From Gymnogyps californianus (lineage: Eukaryota > Chordata > Aves > Accipitriformes > Cathartidae), in contig NC_059500.1 of NCBI RefSeq assembly GCF_018139145.2, forward strand, positions 40,963,437 to 41,027,436: a stretch of 64,000 bases of DNA. Reading direction: 5' to 3'. Positions within the stretch are counted from its first letter, which is position 1. Each line of letters starts with the position of its first letter. A program made the position numbers and the translations under genes. Below, piece after piece: positions 25,122 to 34,900 of this stretch. The notes under the pieces were generated by a model. That model did not search any database. It had not been told where the DNA came from and saw nothing but the letters and a program-made list of their open reading frames with translations.

Positions 25122-25244
25122 GCAACGTATGTGGACGCCACAGAGTACAGTGCTGTGAAACGCTGCAGGATTGAACACGAAAAGCTACAGAACTCCCTCA
25201 CCGAATACCATCTGCAGGCAAAAGAGGATGGAAGCAACACATGG
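25122..25244 (+). other. Exon-like segment antisense to NTRK2 (putative 41-codon cassette)
   Basis: A 123-bp segment bounded by a strong acceptor-like sequence (GCAGCTTTTCTCAG before 25122) and a good donor (ATGG|GTAAGG after 25244). It is open in frame through exactly 41 codons, phase 0 at both ends, inside a longer 73-codon frame (25089-25310). The translation begins ATYVDATEYSAVKRC and has a charged, possibly helical middle (EHEKLQNSL). Third codon positions look richer in G/C than the surroundings. I do not recognise the peptide. It could be an exon of an antisense or nested transcript, a decayed gene piece, or chance; no partner exon was found. Confidence 0.3.
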
Positions 25245-25670
25245 GTAAGGGAGAAAAAAAAAACTTTTTGCACCTTCCTCACTATTAATGATGGTTTCCT
25301 AATCCTCTAGCACTTGCTGAGAGACAGCACAATGCTCATTCCTCTGCAGGCTTAGTATTGTCTCCTTCCAGCCACCTTAACTGAGAATGGCAAAGCAAGC
25401 TCGCATGCCTATGGCCAGGGCAGAGAAGATAGTTCGCTGTCCCTTCCACCAGAATCCGCCGCATCCCCTCCTTTTTTTTCCTTCCTGTTTGGTTTTTTTT
25501 TTTTAAATAGAAAAAGAGTATAGGAGAGATGGGGGGTGAGGGGCACCCACCAAAACTCTCGGTTCGCAGGAATAAACTGAGGGAGCGAAAGCAAAAAAAC
25601 AAATGGAATAAACCCCCCCTTCCAGATCTGCTGCCGCCGCAGCGGTGAGGTCTGGGCGATGCGCGCCCCC

Positions 25671-25745
25671 GGCAGGGGCAGGGGTAGGGGCAGGGGCAGG
25701 GGCAGGGGCAGGGGCAGGGGCAGGGGCCGGGGCCGGGGCCGGAGG
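25671..25745 (+). repeat. GGGGCA/GGGGCC hexanucleotide array
   Basis: Eleven contiguous hexamers at 25675-25740: one GGGGCA, one GGGGTA, six GGGGCA, three GGGGCC, with GC-rich flanks. It sits about 350 bp inside NTRK2 intron 1. The plus strand has many G4 runs spaced by two bases, an ideal G-quadruplex former; the NTRK2 sense RNA would carry the C-rich complement. It generates spurious Arg-Gly and Pro-Ala open frames on the two strands. Confidence 0.9.
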
Positions 25746-26087
25746 CGGCACCCCAGCGCGCCGTCCCGCTCCCCGGCTGCCCGCGGTCCCGCGGCGGCCG
25801 GCGGCGACCCCGCGCCGCCCTCCCGCCGCGCCGCCCGCCCCGCTCCCCGCACCGCGGGCAATTAGGATTCATCATCTCAGTGGGCTCGCAGCAGTGTCTC
25901 TGGGAAGTCGCGTCCCAATTAAATCACACCGGCTTGTAGGCTTCCAGCCACCGCATCCGCCCGCGGAGCAAGTGCCTTTCAGCGCGAGTAAGTCCCCCGC
26001 CGCCCCCTCCCGCAGCGTCCCCCGGCTGCTCCGTCCCGCCGCCCCCGCGCCCGGGCTGGGGCCGGGCCGGGCCCGGGCCGTACTCAC

Positions 26088-26296
26088 ATCTCGGTGACAT
26101 TGTCGCCCTCGGCGCTCCGCTGCGGCACGGGGAAGGAGGCGATGCCCGGCGCCGGCTCCGCGCACCAGATCCGCCAGGAGCTGCAGCGGCAGGACGCGGG
26201 GCAGCCCAGCGCGCCCCGCCAGCAGCCCAGCACCAGGCAGCAGAAGCCCCACAGCCGCGCCAGGCCGGGCCCCGGCCTCCGCCGCCAGGACACCAT
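26088..26296 (-). CDS. NTRK2: NTRK2 (TrkB) coding exon 1: signal peptide and N-terminal cysteine cluster
   Basis: First coding exon of the BDNF/NT-4 receptor tyrosine kinase TrkB, a neuronal plasma-membrane protein. It starts at the ATG whose first base is 26296, in a strong context (G at -3 and +4). It gives 69 complete codons plus two bases of codon 70 and ends at an AT|GTGAGT donor (intron begins 26087). Residues 1-31 form a signal peptide: basic MVSWRRRP, a hydrophobic core around LWGFCCLVLG, and likely cleavage before CPASC. Cysteines 32, 36, 38 and 45 form the N-terminal cap of the leucine-rich repeats, as in all Trk receptors. N66-V-T is an N-glycosylation sequon that is also present in human TrkB. 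The peptide is near-identical to chicken TrkB as I recall it. The frame stays open upstream to at least 26668, but no other in-frame ATG occurs there, so this start is clear. Confidence 0.96.
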
Positions 26297-26346
26297 GCCG
26301 CCCCCGCTCACTCCAGCGCTGCCCCGACGGCCTCCTCCTGCTCCCG

Positions 26347-26377
<31 letters not shown>

Positions 26378-26438
26378 GGCGCACGCCCGGAGGGTGCGCA
26401 GCCTTCCGCGCCGCGGGCGGGCACCCCGCGGCCGGGGC

Positions 26439-26444
26439 TCACAT
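26439..26444 (-). promoter_or_regulatory. Start-stop upstream ORF (ATG directly followed by TGA)
   Basis: Sense-strand ATGTGA, 148 bases upstream of the TrkB ATG. It is the only upstream ATG I find in about 800 bp of sense-strand sequence before the main start. A start-stop element of this kind can hold an initiating and terminating ribosome and reduce translation of the main frame. Whether it lies in the mature 5' UTR depends on the unknown transcription start. Confidence 0.5.
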
Positions 26445-26904
26445 GGGCGCGCCGCAGCCGCAGCCGCAGCCGCCCCACCGCGATGCCCGCCCCGGGGGCT
26501 CCGCGGGGCGGCGGGAGCCGGAGCCGGGCGCTGCGGCGGGATTGGGGCGGAGAGGGGCGAGCGGGGCCGCCGGCGCGGCGCGGCGCGGCGCGGCACCTGC
26601 CCCCGGCCCCGCGGGCGGGCGGACAGCGGCGCCGCCTGCCCCCGCGGCGGCTCCCGATGATGCTGCAAAACGCCCGGAGCGGCGGGGGCAGGTGGCGGAG
26701 GCTGCGCTCCTACCTGCGGGGGCTCGGGCGGCCGCTGCCCGCCGGAGGGAGGGCGGGCGGGGAGGGAGGCGCAGCCCGCGGCAGCGGCGGCGGGGCTCGG
26801 GGCGCCGTGCTCGCCGCTTTACGCACCGTCTCCTCCTCCCTCCAGCTGATAATAAAGCAGCCCCGGCTCCTGCTCCAGCCCAAGCCGGGGAGCTGCCGGC
26901 AAAG

Positions 26905-26921
26905 TGACGTGGGGCTGACGC
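26905..26921 (-). promoter_or_regulatory. Paired CRE-like sites in the NTRK2 promoter
   Basis: TGACGT at 26905-26910 and TGACGC at 26916-26921, 11 bp start to start (about one helical turn) and in the same orientation. On the sense strand of NTRK2 they read TGCGTCA then ACGTCA. They lie about 610-625 bp upstream of the ATG. The mammalian TrkB promoter is known to be cAMP/CREB-responsive through two CREs, so these are probable counterparts; the equivalence is inferred. Confidence 0.5.
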
Positions 26922-26959
26922 AGAGAGGGGCAGAAACTCCACAAAATGAGCCTGAAATC

Positions 26960-26960
<1 letters not shown>

Positions 26961-26999
<39 letters not shown>
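26961..26999. repeat. A39 homopolymer inside the CpG island
   Basis: Thirty-nine consecutive A on the plus strand (T on the NTRK2 sense strand), about 665 bp upstream of the ATG and 40 bp from the paired CRE-like sites. Length is likely polymorphic or an assembly estimate. It could be a nucleosome-excluding tract or the tail of a retrocopy, but no retrocopy body is recognisable beside it. Confidence 0.9.
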
Positions 27000-27001
<2 letters not shown>

Positions 27002-27088
27002 CAAAAGCAACAAGGGAGGGGGAGGGGGAGAGAAGGGAGGGTGCCGAAGAGGAGATACCAATAGGCAGTCTGCGCCTGAGCCTTCAGA

Positions 27089-27130
27089 CGCACACACACA
27101 TATACACGCAGATACATACACGCGCGCGCA
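27089..27130. repeat. Alternating purine-pyrimidine tract, Z-DNA-prone
   Basis: CACACA, TATACA and finally CGCGCGCGC in an almost unbroken purine-pyrimidine alternation, broken mainly near GCAGATA. It is upstream of the A39 tract in the promoter island. Such tracts favour Z-DNA under negative supercoiling behind polymerase. Confidence 0.7.
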
Positions 27131-27638
27131 CCCCGCGGGATGGGGAGCGCCCCGCCGTCGGTGCGGGCTGTCCGCCCCGCCGGGCGGACGGGGACACCTT
27201 GCCGAGGGGCACTGGGCATCCCCGCCAGGGCGGGATCTCGCCATCGGGTGATAAAGGGGGATGTTGTAAGAGCCCCGGGAGGCGACGGATGAGCGACCCT
27301 AAAGCGCCTTGTTCTTTCCCCAAAACGCCTTGTCCTTCGCTTAACAGCTCCGCGGTCGGGGGATGTTTTGCGTTTTCCGCCCCCACCCCCCCGGGTGCGG
27401 GTTTTCCGCAGCGATGCCGGTGCGCGGGAGCCCGCCGCAGTGCCCGGCGCTGGGCGCTCCGCAGGCGCCACCGCGCGTCCCGCCGCCGCCATGCACCGCG
27501 CCCCCGCCTACACCCCGCCGCCGCGCCCCGCGGGGAGACCCCTGCGCCGGGTCCCGCGGGGGGCACCGGCTGCAATTAGCGTGGCGGGCTAATTAACCCC
27601 TGACCGCCCTATGGACCAGCACAGTGCCCACTTGGGGC

Positions 27639-27658
27639 GGGGGGGGGGGGGGGGGGGG
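27639..27658. repeat. G20 homopolymer at the edge of the CpG island
   Basis: Twenty consecutive G, preceded by GGGGC and followed by TGG. It marks the upstream border of the CpG island. It can form a quadruplex and is a typical place for sequencing error, so its exact length is doubtful. Confidence 0.9.
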
Positions 27659-29825
27659 TGGAGAAGGAGTTACCGTTTCTGTGCATCGAGGTTGAGGCAA
27701 GTCTGACTTACGTATGTGTATCACATATTCGCAGGTGCAAAGAGCGGCTGATCCGGGAAATGGGGGCCTAATAATGATGTTTGTGCCTTGCCGTTTCTGA
27801 GACTGTGTTCCTTCTGTCCTGGTAAATGACAGGCAGTCCTTGCTTCGTGTTGGCAGGCTGTTTACTTACCTCTGTACAATTATATCCAAAGATGGTGACA
27901 GTCCTTTCTTATCTAATTACCTAGGCTGAGGACTTTGAAATTAGTAAATCAGGGTGAATTAAAGAAAGAAAGGTTACAGATTTTTTGTTACGAAGGTACA
28001 GAACAAGTAGTCAATACACTGTTAGAAAGTGCTCAGGAATCAATTTGACATGGCACTTATTAATTGAAAGCACACTCCGTTCTTTCTGAATTTGCTCAGG
28101 CTACAGAAAAATCCAGTTCTTACTGGGTGCATTCATAGGCCTGGCATAGTCACAGGTAGGGTTGTTTTTGCTTTGAAAGAACATCCTCCTAAGAAAGTCA
28201 TAGCTGTACCTAGCTGAAACACTGATTTATACCTCCCTATAAGGCAACGAGTGAAGACTGGATAAAGAGACATAATTGAAAACATTGTCAATCATGCTAT
28301 CATATTTAAAACAAATTTATTTGAAATTTAAGTAAAATTGTTATATAGATACATTTCTTCTACTCAGAATATATCTCCTCCTTACCAAGTTCAGCACTTT
28401 GTCCTTTCTAAATAAAACACAAGGAAGATCAAGAGAGTCCCAAGGAATAAGAAAGCCACGTGATGCAGCATAAAAACATGGAAGTACCATAAAAAATATT
28501 ATTCAAGTACAAGGCATTTTTTCTACAAGTAAAACAAAACTGGGAAAAAGGGCACTAATAGCTTTAAAATAGAATGTTTCTCTAAACAGAAATATTTATG
28601 GAAGGATAGCAAATAAGGTAAAAATTTCGTGTAACAATTTTCTAGAGGCAAAATAGTTTGGGATTTTTAAAGGATTTGGAGGAAAGTCCTTAGGAGAAAA
28701 AGAGAGACAGAAAAATTAATAGCATAAACTGCAATATGATTCCATTTTCAAAAAACGTTGAGAAAGGTCCTTAATGCAAGACAGAAGTAAAATTTCAAAA
28801 CCCTGTAAGCTCCTGCAAAACCTGCATTACTGTTCTCCAGCCAAGTCTGCTTACAGCTTTGAAAAATATGCTTAATTCCTCCTCTCTCTCCTGGATGAAC
28901 ACAAAGACATCAGCTCTTCAAGGGAATAAATACTCATAATTCTCCTAGTGATTTTATGAGAATAAGCTCACAGTTGTCTAATCATATATGGGCGCAAACT
29001 AGACTTTATTACTTCACAGACATCTTATGTCTCTTATTTTCTGTGATTCTGGGAAACTGAGAAGTTGTCAAAGAAGTTTCGGACAAAACCATGCGGTTAG
29101 ATCAAACTGGCTAATTAGATGATTCAATAGTGTTGGAAGAGTAAAGTTCTGTAGGTAAGACCTTGAACTCATAAAGCTGCAGGTAAGTGTTAAATAACAC
29201 TAGAGCACACACTGGAAAGGGGTATCATCACCTGTTGTGGTAAACATCAGTTTGTATTTTCTGCAACTCAAAGATATTTCTCACAAGACTGTTGCTGTGT
29301 TGTACAGTAATCATTTCTCAGAAGGGCTGGGACTTACCCACACAGACTTCTGCGGGACAAGGCCAAAAATGATCAGGTGTGAAAACAGGTAGGTAAAATA
29401 CCAAATTCTGTTTAAAATATATTTCTCCCCTAAAATTAGTATTTTATCAAAATAGATTGGGGGGAGAATGTGAGAGGATAACAAACTGAAAGTGTAGTAT
29501 GCTAGGGCCACCAAAGCTGCCAAGATGAAAGCTGGGGAATGCTCCACGAAGAAATACCATTGCCGGCCTACTGGGGGAAAGAGCGGCTCTTTCAATAGGC
29601 ACAGCTAGATGCTTTGAGTCTTTTAATTCTAGATTTACAAAAGGACAGCTGTACAAAGAACTGCTGTGGTAAGTTGTGACTTTATTTCTACATGGATAAG
29701 TTTTATTTATAAAGGTAACACCATTCTTCTATGGTTTTTCTCACAGATTAAAGAGTAGGAAAGAACTGCTCAAATACTTCCTATGAACAATTACTTAAAG
29801 GAGACTCACAACGAAACCGCTAGAG

Positions 29826-29907
29826 ACAAGTAGCTTTCTGGTAATGCTGTGAGAGCAAACATCATCCTGAAGGTGATAAACCTAGAACAAAAACTTGAAA
29901 AGATGAC
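29826..29907. repeat. Dispersed repeat, copy A of a pair
   Basis: About 82 bp closely similar (roughly 85-90 percent by eye) to 31889-31970, same orientation. Shared core: GTAATGCT, AACATCATCCTGAAGGTG, TAGAACAAA, ACTTGAAAAG. The family is not recognised. Confidence 0.7.
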
Positions 29908-30212
29908 AAAGCTATAAAGTGTGATCAGAAGGCTAGAAAATACAAACTCTGGGTCAAGATTGAAAGAACTGGCTTTCTTCAGTGCATGAAAGACTGAAAG
30001 GAAGTGCAATAACACTCCTGAAACATGGAAAAGGGTATGCAAAGGGACAGGTAATAATTTTTTTGCCTTGTCTACTGGATAGGACAAGAAGTAATGCACT
30101 TGATTTACAGCAAGGAAGATTCATGTTTGACATTACAAAAACTTTTGTATGGAAACGACAGTTAAGCACAACAAATAGATCACCCTGGAGAACACTGGAA
30201 TCTTGAGCAACA

Positions 30213-30261
30213 GAGCCTTCTCAGAGCAGGTGAGGTGAGCCTCTCCAGAGCAGGTGAAGTA
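30213..30261. repeat. Tandem duplication, about 24-bp unit, two copies
   Basis: Units starting GAGCCTTCTCAGAGCAGGTG and GAGCCTCTCCAGAGCAGGTG follow each other directly. Confidence 0.8.
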
Positions 30262-31888
30262 GAGTCAGATTTGTCTTAGGTAGGTGAAAACAAATTAACA
30301 ACCTTCCAGAGATTCTGTTTCCTTGCAATACATATTTCTTTGCCCATTTTTTTTTACTGCCATAGATAAAGCTATGAGAGCATATTCATCTGAATGTATT
30401 AGAAGCAAAACCTGAAGATGCTGAAATACTCAAAGTGTTTTCTTGAAATTACTGTCCTGAAATTGAGTTTGATCACTCTGAAACTTTAACTCATACACCG
30501 TACATAAAGTATCTTTGTATCATAGCATAGAAATTATAGTAAATACCTGAAAAGGTGGGAACGTGGATTTCTGGAAAAGAGGCAGGAGTTGAAAACTCAA
30601 AGAATCTCTGTAAAAGTACTGTTATTTAGGCAGGGGAATAAGAAATTGTACCACAGAGTCTGGGAAAAGGTATGGGCCACGTGATTTGTGTGTGTACTAC
30701 GGTATCCTATCCTGTCCAAAGGAGTGCATACAGAAAGACCAGTCTTACCAAAACTGCGTGGAAATAAACTGCTTACAATTTGCTCGCACTTTGGGGGTTT
30801 TTATCTGTTACAAGAGGGAGAGCTTGGGCAGCTTATGGGAACTCCTGATTTTATCAGAAACCTTTTGTTTTCCAGAGAAACATCCTGATTCCCATGAAAC
30901 TTTCCACATGAAGACTTTCTTGCATTCCAGCTAGAACCGTGGTCAGAGACACATGGCTGCAGCATGACCCAGAGCAAGCATATGAACTCAAATCTCCAAC
31001 ACCTGCTGGGCTAATAACTATTCTGACATGTACTTGCCTCTTTTCCCTGAGCTCCCACATCTTTTCACTCGTTGACAAAAACTGGCTTCCACACAGCCCT
31101 TTTCTGAATTTCTTCCAAACACGAGGCACTCTCTGAGTGTTCTAGCCTGGCTTTGGTTATTTCCAGTGTTCCACCTATTTGCAGATTTATCTAGCTACTT
31201 GATCATAGCTGATTTTGCACTCCTGAATAATGGCAGTGTTTTTATCTTATCTGTTTCAAGCACTGTTCAGCGCTCATTGGCTTTAAAGTGAAGCTGAATC
31301 CTGCCACCTTGTGCTCAAGAAAATTAGCACACCTCTTTATTTTGGGAAGGAGGGAAGAAGGAGGAAAGGGGAAGGAAAAGTTAACTGTAACTACCATGTT
31401 TCTGGTAAACAAGGAATTAAATGAGGGTCTGAGAGTCTAATGGTTGGGTCCAATTCAATGTTGCCTGAGATGTCTACCTGGGAGCCTTTTCACAAGGGCA
31501 GTGACTCTTCTAGGGCCAGTGTTCACACCACAGAGTGTCACTTTTCATATACCCACAGGGTTTCAAAGCTGTGGCCTGCCCCGTGACCTGATGATGGCAA
31601 GGCACTTAACCCAGCCTCTCAGGCCGTAGTCTGTGTCTGTCTGATGGCTGGAGGTATTAATCACGGAGTTCCTGTAGCCCTTGGTCACATTTGGTTGCTG
31701 CGAGAGCAGCGCTACTTTCTTTTCATCAATAAGCAATCGCATCATAGGGTGGAGGGAAGGACCCTCCTCATTTATTAAAAAAAGTATTTTTTGAGGGGGT
31801 GGTAAAAGTAATGATTGTAAGGAGCATAGATCTCCCTTTTCTGCTGAAGTCCAAGGCAGCACTTTTTTTTTCTGACTGACAGGACTCC

Positions 31889-31970
31889 ACAAGTAGCTCT
31901 GTGGTAATGCTATGAGAGTAAACATCATCCTGAAGGTGGTAAAACTAGAACAAAGACTTGAAAAGGATGA
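31889..31970. repeat. Dispersed repeat, copy B of a pair
   Basis: Partner of 29826-29907, same orientation, offset about 2.06 kb. Similarity stops abruptly on both sides, as expected of an interspersed repeat or a small local duplication. Confidence 0.7.
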
Positions 31971-34900
31971 CTTCCTCCACCCCATGCTTGATTGCCTCCT
32001 CTCTGTGTCACTGCAAGCTCCCACCCTTACTTCAGTCTATTTTATCCACCACTCTTCTGAGTCTCTCTGCAGCGAGCCAAACAGAACAGCTTGTTGATTC
32101 TGCAGCTATCCATTTACCACCTTCTGGACACCTTCTGATGGCAAACGTAAATAGTGTGTTTACCAGTAAGACATCAGCAACAGGAATGCCAAAGCAACTG
32201 ATCAGCTGTAATGTTGCTGGTTTTGTCAAACAGTGTTTGTTCAAGTTGAGTTTGTATCAATTGCATGGACTTGCTCAGTTCACAGAAGTTGTTTCTCCCT
32301 CAGATAACCCAGTTGACTGTCTGTATGCCTGTTTGCACGCACATATTTTGTTGTGGAAGACATGCTTATCTTTCTCATTACAAGGGTTCAACAGGTGGAA
32401 AATGCCAACATAATAAAAGTCTGACAGCCAATTGATAGTTTTCTCCCAGTTTAAGAGCAGCCCAAACAGTAAGGATTTTTTTAGCCATGATGAGCTGATG
32501 ATATTCTGAATCCTCCTTTACAGTAATCAGTGAAAAAGAAGGAGAAAAAAAGACTACCACAAACCTAGTCTCCAATACACTAATTAAAAGGATCAGAAAT
32601 CATCTGAAGACTTAGCTGTTGGAACATTGCAAGCCAACTTCAGTTGGCATCACAAGTTATTGAGTTACTGCTACTCTTGTCATTTATTGTTCCCCATTCA
32701 CATGGACTACATACCATGACTGTGCATTGCTCATGATTATGGGGTTAAGATCATTTCAAGTGACAGGTGAACATGATTTTTGAGTCCTTGTCCTTCTAGG
32801 CCATATGAAATACACTGACCGGGAGAAAGAAAGCTCTCTAGTTTATTGCTCAAGATAGAAATAATTTAATTTATGATGCAGATATTCTTGCCATGGCCAT
32901 GCTAGTGTCTCATTCAAACTGAGGTCAAATCTCATTATATGGCCTGTTTCTCCAAGGGAAAATATTGCTTGTACAGTTGTGCTTATTGTTGATGGCACAG
33001 GCAGGACATAGTAACTCTGTTCCAAAACTACTTATGATATCTGAGCATGCCTTTTCTCACAATGGCATAGATAACAGCCATGAGCAGAGATAAGCAGTCA
33101 AACTAGTAGAGACCTAGAAGGTCAGAAATCCATCATTTCCGACTGATCAATTTAGGACTGAGAGATCCTGGTGGTCAGTACTGTGGCTGTAAGTAGAGGT
33201 AATTCTTCCACTTATCATGTGGATAATATACTGTGAATGGCTTGGTAAATCTAATCTTCTTCTATCTGAAAATCATGTATATGGGAGCATTCTTCATTTT
33301 TTTTCTTTTTTTAAGTTAAAAATATTGGTACTAGAGATAGTATTATGTAAATGTAGTACTTGTTAGCAGTTTCTGTTTCATTTTTGTCTGCCTGTGTCTA
33401 CTGATGTTCTACATGTGCTTGGACAGCTTCTATACAATAGGAGACATTAACTATGATATTAACTATTTTTAAGACTGAGCAAGAGCAAAACAGGACAATT
33501 ATTATAAAAGACCTGCTAACTTTTTTGCAGAACAGTAAAGTACTCTCAGAAAATGTCTGTCTTGTCCCCTGTTTATGAAATCATCTCTTGATGCTGACAG
33601 AATTCCTTGCCATCCTCTGGCCTGACTTGAGAAAACATATTGACAAGTTTGCTGCTAAGCCACTCTGCTATCCTGGAGGCTTTCCTGTTTAAGTTTAATG
33701 TCAGGATTTAGTCTAGAACGGAAGCTATGCAGATCCCTTTGATTAATACTTTTTCCACCCTGCTCTCTCTCTCTCCCCTCCGCCTCAACAATGGATAAAA
33801 CCACTCCCTTGCTGATTATTTTCTGTGGCTCCCATAGCCACAAGATGTAGTGATCTTTTCCCCATCTCCTCCAGAGCCTTTTCCTCCCAACAACACCCAG
33901 ATTTGGTCACAGGGCATGAGGGATTCTCTTACATAATGTTCTGCAGGTTTCTATGGTACTTCCACTTGGTTTCCCACAGCAACCACACGGAGCAGGAGAC
34001 ATTTTAAGCTGTACCATCATCATCAGTTCTTAATCCCTTTCACAAGATTCAGATAACATTGGTTCTTCATGCTGTCATGTCCAGCTAAGACAGAGGCACC
34101 ATCTGAAGTTCAGACAAGCAATGGCGCCTTGTGGCTTGGCAACATCTGGACCAAAGAAAGAGCTGATATTTACCCTTTTGTTCACAGAGAATGTCATAAA
34201 AGTTCACAATCTGAGAACATATGGGTTTTGGAATTGTTAGCATAAACTAATCTCAGTATTTTTGGTACCTTCTCCAAACCTCTAGCTAAGGCAGTGTCCA
34301 GCTGCCTCCCCCAAGAAGCCAGGCTTATTGCATGAAGCACATTACGTACAATTCAGTGCAGGAAGCAGCGTCTGTTGACTGTTAACAGTATTCACATTCA
34401 TTTAAGGTGAATTCACCTTACAGTTTAGGTCCTGAAGCTGAAGTCAGTGAAAGATTCCTGTTGCCTTAGCTGAAGTTTATCTATCCTGCACAGCTTAGTC
34501 CTCAGCAGTTAAATGCTGTTTGAGTTGTACTTTTTTGCCTTGGCCTTACGTTCCATCTGTTAGCTTGAACTGATAATGCAGCAAAAGTTTATACCTACTT
34601 TCAATGGAATTTGCTTGAGGTTTTTGTAGGGATTATCTTTTTTAGATGTATGAAAATTCTTGGTAATGTACTCTATTCATGCCCAAAATACTTGATTATG
34701 TTCTCTTCCCATGTTGCTTTTTTTTTTTCACAATGCATGTTGATGCCTGAACTTTCACTAAATATATTTTTCACTTGAACATTTCATCCAAGAATTACAG
34801 AGCAACAAAGGAGAGAGGGAAGGAAAGGGATGGTTCCTCCTTACTCACCTGTGTCAATGCAAATTGAAGATTAAGGTTTGCTTTCTTTTGTCATAGTAAC

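Larger units (their letters stand above)
9092..26087 (-). other. NTRK2 intron 1
   Basis: About 17 kb between coding exons 1 and 2. It holds the Ty3/Gypsy relic, tRNA-like repeat relics, homopolymers (C13 at 17671-17683, A18 at 18613-18630, A10G11 at 21364-21384), the exon-like plus-strand segment at 25122-25244 and the hexamer array. The stretches 9092-14400 and 19600-25100 show no coding exon or recognisable RNA gene; a GC-richer patch at about 23300-23890 is unexplained. Confidence 0.85.
26297..26930 (-). other. NTRK2: Probable NTRK2 5' UTR and proximal promoter
   Basis: The minus-strand DNA just upstream of the start codon is extremely GC-rich and contains short repeats: a CAGCGGCGG-type array (26344-26375) and CGGCG pentamers (26571-26595). 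In this interval there is only one ATG on the sense strand besides the main start. Two good splice-like signals occur: a CAG|GTAGGA donor with its last exon base at 26714, and a GGCGTTTTGCAG acceptor with its first exon base at 26662. Mammalian NTRK2 has several alternative noncoding 5' exons, so one or both could be real, but a direct join would leave an intron of only about 50 bp, too short. Confidence 0.45.
25620..27600. promoter_or_regulatory. NTRK2: CpG island over the NTRK2 promoter, 5' UTR and coding exon 1
   Basis: About 2 kb of very GC- and CpG-rich DNA with abrupt edges against AT-rich flanks. It contains coding exon 1 and the DNA upstream of it, so it is the expected NTRK2 promoter region. 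I see no convincing TATA box at a sensible distance from the ATG, which fits a CpG-island promoter with dispersed starts. The transcription start cannot be fixed from sequence. Many long open frames cross the island on both strands, but they are Arg/Pro/Ala/Gly-rich artefacts of base composition. Confidence 0.85.

Noticed and set aside
25336..25875. 179-codon minus-strand frame with Pro-Cys repeats, and matching Arg-Gly and Pro-Ala frames
   Set aside because: All are readings of the GGGGCA/GGGGCC array and surrounding GC-rich DNA in different frames.
26710..27492. Longest open frame in the window (260 codons, minus strand)
   Set aside because: It consists of Arg/Pro/Ala-rich CpG-island sequence with a run of Phe from the A39 tract; no domain and no coding signature.
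31958..32413. 151-codon plus-strand frame
   Set aside because: No recognisable domain, ordinary AT-rich composition, and overlapping antisense frames of similar length; partly begins inside a dispersed repeat.
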